A stretch of 64,000 bases of DNA from Hydractinia symbiolongicarpus (taxonomy: Eukaryota; Cnidaria; Hydrozoa; Anthoathecata; Hydractiniidae). The notes beneath the pieces are model-generated. The model was not told the DNA's origin. It saw nothing but the letters and a program-made list of their open reading frames with translations, and ran no database searches. Shown here one piece after another: positions 9,716 to 19,600 of this stretch (within the stretch, counting starts at the first letter, position 1; every line of letters begins with the position of its first letter). Location of the stretch: NCBI RefSeq assembly GCF_029227915.1, contig NC_079886.1, forward strand, positions 28,250,501 through 28,314,500, read 5' to 3'. The translations under genes were made by a program, and so were the position numbers.

Positions 9716-9828
9716 CGGCGCCTTAGATACATATTAACACATATTAACAAATCAACCAAATTTCTTTAAAAATAGTGTAACAATCGAAACTGGCATATCA
9801 GATTGGCATTTATTTGTTGGAAGTGTAA

Positions 9829-12800
9829 TAAGACGCATGAGACTTGTCGTTTTCAAAAATGATTTCATTTTTGATGAGACGCTGAATAAAAGGAGTTTAA
9901 TTGCCGGCAAACGAAAACCCACGATCTCCCGTAAATCCCGTACTCGGCCTGTATAGTCAAAAGTATACAAAGAAAGTACTCAGGGAGCAAACTCATTTCC
10001 CGAACGATTCTTTAAATTATTTTTTCATCACTGAAACGCATGAGACTTGTCGTTTTCAAAAATGATTTCATTTTTGATGAGACGCTGAATAAAAGGAGTT
10101 TAATTGCCGGCAAACGAAAACCCACGATTTCCCGTAAATCCCGGACTCGGCCCGTATAGTCAAAAGTATACAAAGAAAGTACCCAGGGAGCTAACTCATT
10201 TCCCGAACGATTCTTTAAATTATTTTTTCACCACTAAAACGCATGAAACTTGTAGTTTTCAAAACTGATTTCATTTTTAATGAAACGCTGAATAAAAGGA
10301 GTTTAATCGCCGGCAAACGAAAACCCGCGCTTTCCCGTATATCCCGGACTCGGCCCGTATAGTCGAATGTATACAAAGAAAGTACCCAGGGAGTAAACTC
10401 ATTTTCCGAACGATTTTTTAAATTATTTTTTCACCACTAAAACGCATGAGACTTGTAGTTTTCAAAAATGATTTCATTTTTGATGAGACGCTGAATAAAA
10501 GGAGTTAAATCGCCGGCAAACGAAAACCCGGGAGTTCCCGTAAATCCCGGGCTTGACCCGTATAGTCGAATGAATAGAAAGAAAGTAAACTGGTAGTAAA
10601 CTCATTTCCCAAACGATTTTTTAAATTATTTTTTCACCACTAAAACGCATAAAACTTGTAGTTTTCAAAAATGATTTCATTTTTGATGAGACGCTGAATA
10701 AAAGGAGTTTAATCTCCGGCAAACGAAAACCCGCGATTTCCCCTAAATCCCGGAACGGCCCGTATAGTCAAAATTATACAAAGAAAGTACGCAGGGAGTA
10801 AACTCATTTCCCGAACGATTCTTTAAATTATATTTTCACCACTAAAACGCATGACACTTGTAGTTTTCAAAAATGATTTCATTTTTGATGAGACGCTGAA
10901 TATAAGAAGTTTAATCGCCGGCAATGGAAAACCCGCAATTTCCCGTAAATCCCGGGCTTGGCCCGTATAGTCGAATGTATACAAAGAAAGTACCCAGGGA
11001 GTAAACTCATTTCCCGAACGATTTTTAAAATTAATTTTTTACCACTAAAACGCATAAGACTTGTAGTTTTCAAAAACGATTTCATTCTTGATGAGACGCT
11101 GAATAAAAGGAGTTTAATCTCCGGCAAACGAAAACCCGCGATTTCCCGTAAATCCCAGACTCGGCCCGTATAGTCAAATGTATACAAAGAAAGTACGCAG
11201 GGAGTAAACTCATTTCCCGAACGATTCTTTAAATTATTTTTCACCACTAAAACGCATGAGACATGTAGTTTTTAAAAATAATTTCATTTTTGATGAGACG
11301 CTGTATAAAGGAAGTTTAATCGCCGGCAAGGGTTTGGCCCGTATAGCCGAATGTAAACAAAGAAAGCACCCAGGGAGTAAACTCATTTCCCGAACGATTT
11401 TTTAAATTATTTTTTCGCCACTAAAACGCATGAGACTTGTAGTTTTCAAAAATGATTTCATTTTTGATGAGACGCTGAATAAAAGGAGTTTAATCTCCCG
11501 CAAACGAAAACCCGCAATTTCCCCTAAATCCCGGAACCGGCCCGTATAGTCAAAAGTAAGCAAAGAAAGTACGCAGGGAGTAAACTCATTTCCCGAACGA
11601 TTCTTTAAATTATATTTTCACCACTAAAACGCATGACACTTGTAGTTGTCAAAAATGATTTCATTTTTGATGAGACGCTGAATAAAAGAAGTTTAATCGC
11701 CGGCAAACGAAAACCCGCGATTTCCCGTAAATCCCGGGCTTGGCCCGTATAGTCGAATGTATACAAAGAAAGTACCCAGGGAGTAAACTCATTTCCCGAA
11801 CGATTTTTTAAATTATATTTTTACCACTAAGACGCATGAGACTTGTAGTTTTTAAAAATGATTTAATTTTTGATGAGACGCTGAATAAAAGGAGTTTAAT
11901 CGCCGGCAAACGAAAACCCGCGATTTCCCGTAAATCCCAGACTCGGCCCGTATAGTCAAAAGTATACAAAGAAAGTACCCAGGGAGTATACTCATTTCCC
12001 GAACGATTCTTTAAATTATTTTTTCACCATTAAAACGCATGAGACTTGTAGTTTTCAAAACTGATTTCATTTTTGATGAGACGCTGAATAAAAGGAGTTT
12101 AATCGCCGGCAAACGAAAACCCGCGCTTTCCCGTATATCCCGGACTCGGCCCGTATAGTCGAATGTATACAAAGAAAGTACCCAGGGAGTAAACTCATTT
12201 TCCGAACGATTTTTTAAATTATTTTTTTACCACTAAGACACATGAGACTTGTCGTTTTCAAAAATGATTTCATTTTTGATGAGACGCTGAATAAAAGGAG
12301 TTTAATTGCCGGCAAACGAAAAACCACGATTTCCCGTAAATCCCGGACTCGGCCCGTATAGTCAAAAGTATACAAAGAAAGTACCCAGGGATCAAACTCA
12401 TTTCCCGAACGATTCTTTAAATCATTTTTCCACTACTAAAACGCATAAGACTTGTAGTTTTGAAAACTGATTTCATTTTTGATGAGACGATGAATAAAAG
12501 GAGTTTAATCTCCGGCAAACGAAAACCCGCGATTTACCCTAAATCCCGGAACCGGCCGGTATAGTCGAATGTATACAAAGAAAGTACGCAGGGAATAAAC
12601 TCATTTCCCGAACGATTCTTTAAATTATATTTTCACCACTAAAACGCATGAGTCTTGTAGTTTTCAAAAATGATTTCATTTTTGATGAGACGCTGAATAA
12701 AAGGAGTTTAATCTCCGGCAAACGAAAACCCGCGATTTCCCGTAAATCCCAGACTCGGCCCGTATAGTCAAATGTATACAAAGAAAGTACGCAGGGAGTA

Positions 12801-14630
12801 AACTCATTTCCCGAACGATTTTTTAAATTATTTTTCACCACTAAAACGCATGAGACATGTAGTTTTTAAAAATAATTTCATTTTTGATGAGACGCTGTAT
12901 AAAAGAAGTTTAATCGCCGGCAAGGGCTTGGCCCGTATAGTCGAATGTAAACAAAGAAAGCACCCAGGGAGTAAACTCATTTCCCGAACGATTCTTTAAA
13001 TTATTTTTTCGCCACTAAAACGCATGAGACTTGTAGTTTTCAAAAATGATTTCATTTTTGATGAGACGCTGAATAAAAGAAGTTTAATCGCCGGCAAACG
13101 AAAACCCGCGATTTCCCGTAAATCCCGGGCTTGGCCCGTATAGTCGAGTGTATACAAAGAAAGTACCCAGGGAGTAAACTCATTTCCCGAACGATTTTTT
13201 AAATTATTTTTTTACCACTAAGACGCATGAGACTTGTAGTTTTCAAAAATGATTTCATTTTTGATGAGACGCTGAATAAAAGGAGTTTAATTGCCGGCAA
13301 ACGAAAAACCACGATTTCCCGTAAATCCCGGACTCGTCCCGTATAGTCAAAAGTATACAAAGAAAGTACCCAGGGAGCAAACTCATTTCCCGAACGATTC
13401 TTTAAATCATTTTTCCACTACTAAAACGCATAAGACTTGTAGTTTTGAAAACTGATTTCATTTTTGATGAGACGATGAATAAAAGGAGTTTAATCTCCGG
13501 CAAACGAAAACCCGCGATTTACCCTAAATCCCGGAACCGGCCGGTATAGTCGAATGTATACAAAGAAAGTACGCAGGGAATAAACTCATTTCCCGAACGA
13601 TTCTTTAAATTATATTTTCACCACTAAAACGCATGAGTCTTGTAGTTTTCAAAAATTATTTCATTTTTGATGAGACGCTGAATAAAAGAAGTTTAATCGC
13701 CGGCAAACGAAAACCCGCGATTTCCCGTAAATCCCGGGCTTGGCCCGTATAGTCGAATGTATACAAAGAAAGTACCCAGGGAGTAAACTCATTTCCCGAA
13801 CGATTTTTTAAATTATTTTTTTACCACTAAGACGCATGAGACTTGTATTTTTCAAAAATTATTTCATTTTTGATGAGACGTTGAATAAAAGGAGTTTAAT
13901 CTCCGGCAAACGAAAACCCGCGATTTCCCGTAAATCCCAGACTCGGCCCGTATAGTCAAATGTATACAAAGAAAGTACGCAGGGAGTAAACTCATTTCCC
14001 GAACGATTCTTTAAATTATTTTTCACCACTAAAACGCATGAGACATGTAGTTTTTAAAAATAATTTCATTTTTGATGAGACGCTGTATAAAAGAAGTTTA
14101 ATCGCCGGCAAGGGCTTGGCCCGTATAGTCGAATGTAAACAAAGAAAGCACCCAGGGAGTAAACTCATTTCCCGAACGATTCTTTAAATTATTTTTTCGC
14201 CACTAAAACGCATGAGACTTGTAGTTTTCAAAAATGATTTCATTTTTGATGAGACGCTGAATAAAAGAAGTTTAATCGCCGGCAAACGAAAACCCGCGAT
14301 TTCCCGTAAATCCCGGGCTTGGCCCGTATAGTCGAGTGTATACAAAGAAAGTACCCAGGGAGTAAACTCATTTCCCCAACGATTTTTTAAATTATTTTTT
14401 TACCACTAAGACGCATGAGACTTGTAGTTTTTAAAAATGATTTAATTTTTGATGAGACGCTGAATAAAAGGAGTTTAATCGCCGGCAAACGAAAACCCGC
14501 GAATTTCCCGTAAATCCCAGACTGGGCCCGTATATTCAAAAGTATACAAAGAAAGTACCCAGGGAGTAAACTCATTTCCCGAACGATTCTTTAAATTATT
14601 TTTTCACCATTAAAACGCATGAGACTTGTA
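9829..14630 (+). repeat. Right flank of LINE copy A, paralogous to 52438-60800
   Basis: Monomer order and private variants match the array after copy B, at a constant offset of 42812 over 10030-13000. The match holds through the rare GAATTTCCCG monomer (14387-14575 versus 60558-60746) and ends near 14630. Copy B has one extra monomer immediately after its insertion (52438-52640) and a 3563-bp duplication that is absent here. Short 174-bp monomers occur with TATAAA at 11304, 12898 and 14086. Confidence 0.85.
10763..10915 (+). repeat. Rare monomer segment matching the inverted fragment inside the LINE
   Basis: It carries the linked rare markers AAATTATAC, GACACTTG and GAATATAAG, and is followed by CGCCGGCAATGG. 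It matches the reverse complement of 7448-7600 with one difference. Its direct paralogues are at 53575-53727 and 57138-57290. I saw these markers together nowhere else in the window. Confidence 0.88.
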
Positions 14631-16683
14631 GTTTTCAAAAATGATTTCATTTTTGATGAGACGCTGAATAAAAGAAGTTTAATCGCCGGCAAACGAAAAC
14701 CCGCGATTTCCCGTAAATCCCGGGCTTGGCCCGTATAGTCGAATGTATACAAAGAAAGTACCCAGGGAGTAAACTCATTTCCCGAACGATTTTTTAAATT
14801 TTTTTTTTACCACTAAGATGCATGAGACTTGTAGTTTTTAAAAATAATTTAATTTTTGATGAGACGCTGAATAAAAGAAGTTTAATCGCCGGCAAACAAA
14901 AACCCGTTATTTCCCGTAAGTCCCGGGCTTGGCCCGTATAGTCGAATGTATACAAAGAAAGTACCCAGGGAGTAAACTCATTTCCCGAAGGATTCTTTAA
15001 ATTATTTTTTCACCACTAAAACGCATGAGACTTGTAGTTTTCAAAAATGATTTCATTTTTGATGAGACGCTGAATAAAAGGAGTTTAATCTCCGGCAAAC
15101 GAAAACCCGCGATTTCCCCTAAATCCCGGAACTGGCCCGTATAGTCAAAAGTATAGAAAGAAAGTAAACTGGGAGTAAACTCATTTCCCGGACGATTTTT
15201 TAAATTATTTTTTTACCACTAAGACGCATGAGACTTGTAGTTTTCAAAACTGATTTCATTTTTGATGAGACGCTGAATAAAAGGAGTTTAATCCCCGGCA
15301 AACGAAAACCCGCGCTTTCCCGTATATCCCGGACTCGGCCCGTATAGTCGAATGTATACAAAGAAAGTACCCAGGGAGTAAACTCATTTTCCGAACGATT
15401 TTTTAAATTATTTTTTCACCACTAAAACGCATGTCACTTGTAGTTTTCAAAAATGATTTCATTTTTGATGAGACGCTGAATAAAAGGAGTTTAATCGCCG
15501 GCAAACGAAAACCCGGGAGTTCCCGTAAATCCCGGGCTTGACCCGTATAGTCGAATGTATAGAAAGAAAGTAAACTGGGAGTAAACTCATTTTCCGAACG
15601 ATTTTTTAAATTATTTTTTTACCACTAAGACACATGAGACTTGTAGTTTTCAAAAATGATTTCATTTTTAATGAGACGCTGAATAAAAGGAGTTTAATCG
15701 CCGGCAAACGAAAACCCGCGCTTTCCCGTATATCCCGGACTCGGCCCGTATAGTCGAATGTATACAAAGAAAGTACCCAGGGAGTAAACTCATTTTCCGA
15801 ACGATTTTTTAAATTATTTTTTCACCACTAAAACGCATGAGACTTGTAGTTTTCAAAAATGATTTCATTTTTGATGAGACGCTGAATAAAAAGAGTTTAA
15901 TCGCCGGCAAACGAAAACCCGGGAGTTCCCGTAAATCCCGGGCTTGAGCCGTATAGTCGAATGTATAGAAAGAAAGTACCCAGGGAGTAAACTCATTTCC
16001 CGAACGATTTTTTAAATTATTTTTTTACCACTAAGACGCATGAGACTTGTAGTTTTCAAAAATGATTTCATTTTTGATGAGACGCTGAATAAAAGGAGTT
16101 TAATCTCCGGCAAACGAAAACCCGCGATTTCCCCTAAATCCCGGGACCGGCCCGTATAGTCAAAAGTATACAAAGAAAGTAAGCAGGGAGTAAACTCATT
16201 TCCCGAACGATTCTTTAAATTATATTTTCACCACTAAAACGCATGACACTTGTAGTTTTCAAAAATGATTTCATTTTTGATGAGACGCTGAATAAAAGAA
16301 GTTTAATCGCCGGCAAACGAAAACCCGCGATTTCCCGTAAATCCCGGGCTTGGCCCGTATAGTCGAATGTATACAAAGAAAGTACCCAGGGAGTAAACTC
16401 ATTTCCCGAACGATTTTTTAAATTATTTTTTTACCACTAGGACGCATGAAACTTGTAGTTTTTAAAAATGATTTCATATTTGATGAGACGCTGAATAAAA
16501 GGAGTTTAATCGCCGGCAAACGAAAACCCGCGCTTTCCCGTATATCCCGGACTCGGCCGTATAGTCGAATGTATACAAAGAAAGTACCCAGGTAGTATAC
16601 TCATTTTCCGAACGATTTTTTAAATTATTTTTTCACCACTAAAACACATGAGACTTGTAGGTTTCAAAAATGATTTCATTTTT
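14631..16683 (+). repeat. Satellite with dimeric alternation of two monomer classes
   Basis: A monomer with GCGCTTTCCCGTATATCCCG is repeatedly followed by one with CCCGGGAGTTCCCG, for example near 15310/15510, 15710/15910 and 16530/16730, giving a period of about 405 bp. The same alternation appears near 700/900, 10320/10530, 38220/38420, 39430/39640 and 43270/43490. Nothing other than satellite is seen. Confidence 0.75.
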
Positions 16684-19600
16684 GATGAGACGCTGAATAA
16701 AAAGAGTTTAATCGCCGGCAAACGAAAACCCGGGAGTTCCCGTAAATCCCGGGCTTAACCCGCATAGTCGAATGTATAGAAAGAAAGTAAACTGGGAGTA
16801 AACTCATTTCCCGAACGATTTTTTAAATTATTTTTTTACCACTAAGACGCATGAGACTTGTAGTTTTCAAAACTCATTTCATTTTTGATGAGACGCTGAA
16901 TAAAAGGAGTTTAATCGCCGGCAAACGAAAACCCGCGCTTTCCCGTATATCCCGGACTCGGCCCGTATAGTCGAATGTATACAAAGAAAGTACCCAGGGA
17001 GTAAACTCATTTTCCGAACGATTTTTTAAATTATTTTTTCACCACTAAAACGCATGAGACTTGTAGTTTTCAAAAATGATTTCATTTTTGATGAGACGCT
17101 GAATAAAAGGAGTTTAATCGCCGGCAAACGAAAACCCGCGATTTCCCCTAAATCCCGGAACCGGCCCGTATAGTCAAAAGTATACAAAGAAAGTATGCAG
17201 GGAGTAAACTCATTTCCCGAACGATTTTTTAAATTATTTTTTTACCACTAAGACGCATGAGACTTGTAGTTTTTAAAAATGATTTCATTTTTGATGAGCC
17301 GCTGAATAAAAGAAGTTTAATCGTCGGCAAACGAAAACCCGCGATTTCCCGTAAGTCCCGGGCTTGGCCCGTATAGTCGAATGTATACAAAGAAAGTACC
17401 CAGGGAGTAAACTCACTTCCCGAAGGATTCTTTAAATTATTTTTTCACCACTAAAACGCATGAGACTTGTAGTTTTCAAAAATGATTTCATTTTTGATGA
17501 GACGCTGAATAAAAGAAGTTTAATCGCCGGCAAACGAAAACCCGCGATTTCCCGTAAATCCCGGGCTTGGCCCGTATAGTCGAATGTATACAAAGAAAGT
17601 ACCCAGGGAGTAAACTCATTTCCCGAACGATTTTTTAAATTATTTTTTTACCACTAAGACGCATGAGACTTGTAGTTTTTAAAAATGATTTCATTTTTGA
17701 TGAGCCGCTGAATAAAAGAAGTTTAATCGCCGGCAAACGAAAACCCGCGATTTCCCGTAAGTCCCGGGCTTGGCCCGTATAGTCGAATGTATACAAAGAA
17801 AGTACCCAGGGAGTAAACTCATTTCCCGAAGGATTCTTTAAATTATTTTTTCACCACTAAAACGCATGAGACTTGTAGTTTTCAAAAATAATTTCATTTT
17901 TGATGAGACGCTGAATAAAAGAAGTTTAATTGCCGGCAAACGAAAACCCGCGATTTCCCGTAAATCCCGGGCTTGGCCCGTATAGTCGAATGTATACAAA
18001 GAAAGTACCCAGGGAGTAAACTCATTTCCCGAACGATTTTTTAAATTATTTTTTTACCACTAAGACGCATGAGACTTGTAGTTTTCAAATATGATTTCAT
18101 TTTTGATGAGACGCTGAATAAAAGGAGTTTAACCGCCGGCAAACGAAAACCCGCGATTTCCCGTAAATCCCGGACTCGGCCGGTATAGTCAAAAGTATAC
18201 AAAGAAAGTACCCAGGAAGTAAACTCATTTCCCGAACGATTCTTTAAATCATTTTTTCACCACTAAAACGCATAAGAATTGTAGTTTTCAAAACTGATTT
18301 TTTTTTTATGAGACGCTGAATAAAAGGAGTTTAATCGCCGGCAAACGAAAACCCGCGATTTCCCGTAAATCCCGGACTCGGCCGGTATAGTCAAAAGTAT
18401 ACAAAGAAAGTACCCAGGGAGTAAACTCATTTCCCGAACGATTCTTTAAATCATTTTTTCACCACTAAAACGCATAAGAATTGTAGTTTTCAAAACTGAT
18501 TTCATTTTTGATGAGACGCTGAATAAAGGGAGTTTAATCTCCGGCAAACGAAAACCCGCGATTTACCCTAAATCCTGGAACCGGCCGGTATAGTCGAATG
18601 TATACAAAGAAAGTACGCAGGGAGTAAACTCATTTCCCAAACGATTCTTTAACTTATATTTTCACCACTGAAACGCATGAGACTTGTAATTTTCAAAAAT
18701 GATTTCATTTTTGATGAGACGCTGAATAAAAGAAGTTTAATCGCCGGCAAACGAAAACCCGCGATTTCCCGTAAATCCCGGGCTTGGCCCGTATAGTCGA
18801 ATGTATACAAAGAAAGTACCCAGGGAGTAAACTCATTTCCCGAACGATTTTTTAAATTATTTTTTTACCACTAAGACGCATGAGACTTGTAGTTTTCAAA
18901 TATGATTTCATTTTTGATGAGACGCTGAATAAAAGGAGTTTAACCGCCGGCAAACGAAAACCCGCGATTTCCCGTAAATCCCGGACTCGGCCGGTATAGT
19001 CAAAAGTATACAAAGAAAGTACCCAGGAAGTAAACTCATTTCCCGAACGATTCTTTAAATCATTTTTTCACCACTAAAACGCATAAGAATTGTAGTTTTC
19101 AAAACTGATTTTTTTTTTATGAGACGCTGAATAAAAGGAGTTTAATCGCCGGCAAACGAAAACCCGCGATTTCCCGTAAATCCCGGACTCGGCCGGTATA
19201 GTCAAAAGTATACAAAGAAAGTACCCAGGGAGTAAACTCATTTCCCGAACGATTCTTTAAATCATTTTTTCACCACTAAAACGCATAAGAATTGTAGTTT
19301 TCAAAACTGATTTCATTTTTGATGAGACGCTGAATAAAAAGAGTTTAATCGCCGGCAAACGAAAACCCGGGAGTTCCCGTAAATCCCGGGCTTAACCCGC
19401 ATAGTCGAATGTATAGAAAGAAAGTAAACTGGGAGTAAACTCATTTCCCGAACGATTTTTTAAATTATTTTTTTACCACTAAGACGCATGAGACTTGTAG
19501 TTTTCAAAACTCATTTCATTTTTGATGAGACGCTGAATAAAAGGAGTTTAATCGCCGGCAAACGAAAACCCGCGCTTTCCCGTATATCCCGGACTCGGCC

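Larger units (their letters stand above)
9374..9737 (-). mobile_element. tRNA-derived SINE, full-length-looking, with GATA tail
   Basis: A 370-bp insertion relative to copy B, where the uninterrupted site reads CACATATTAAC at 52348. On the minus strand the 5' head is tRNA-like: GGCGCCGTAG (9713-9722), a box A match, a box B match, and GCGGGAGACCGGGG before box B. The last resembles the anticodon-to-T-arm part of animal tRNA-Asp. A body of about 260 bp follows, ending in a tetranucleotide tail. CACATA at 9368-9373 and 9738-9743 is a plausible 6-bp target duplication. ACATATTAAC is also doubled at 9729-9748, so the exact 5' end is ambiguous. I do not recognise the body family. It inserted after the A/B duplication. 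Confidence 0.87.
5048..9828. mobile_element. Rearranged CR1/L2-like LINE insertion, copy A
   Basis: This is a 4781-bp block inserted into a single satellite monomer. The left flank ends in CCACTA and the right flank resumes with TAAGACGC, so the monomer phase is uninterrupted and at most 2 bp (TA) is shared at the ends. Contents from left to right: RT on the minus strand (ORF 5045-7447), inverted satellite piece (7448-7600), leader and ORF1 on the plus strand (7601-8725), and endonuclease on the plus strand (8726-9828) split by a SINE. The endonuclease-RT linker (normally about 200 residues in this family), the RT C-terminus and the 3' end are missing, so this copy cannot move by itself. Family assignment rests on the SGNH-type ORF1, the APE endonuclease and the FADD RT. 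The clade name is inference. Confidence 0.85.
8726..9828 (+). pseudogene. LINE APE-type endonuclease (N-terminal ORF2), stop codon and SINE insertion
   Basis: The frame is open immediately after the ORF1 stop, with an internal ATG at 8825. Motifs in order: GHLNVNSLRNKF, LLLTETKIDESF (catalytic Glu), GHGGGILLYI and IGAYKPP. A TAA at 9182-9184 then breaks the frame between KNYYF and TQIANV. The same frame continues with IMGDLNMEI (Asp and Asn of the active site), and ends in the SDWH motif, equivalent to SDHH/SDFH in relatives. A SINE splits the coding region after 9373, with the rest at 9744-9828. The frame then runs without a stop into satellite (RRMRLVVFKNDF) to a TAG after RTRPV. In a working element this domain nicks the target DNA to prime reverse transcription; here it is broken by the stop, by the SINE and by loss of the RT that should follow. 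Confidence 0.85.

Noticed and set aside
9640-9722. Functional tRNA gene on the minus strand
   Set aside because: The box A and B region is tRNA-like, but the T-arm and acceptor do not pair properly and the sequence continues into a SINE body with a GATA tail.
10879-11247. 122-codon minus-strand ORF spanning two monomers, repeated at 53691 and 57254
   Set aside because: It is the same monomer ORF reading into the next monomer because of a local one-base length change; no independent evidence for a gene.
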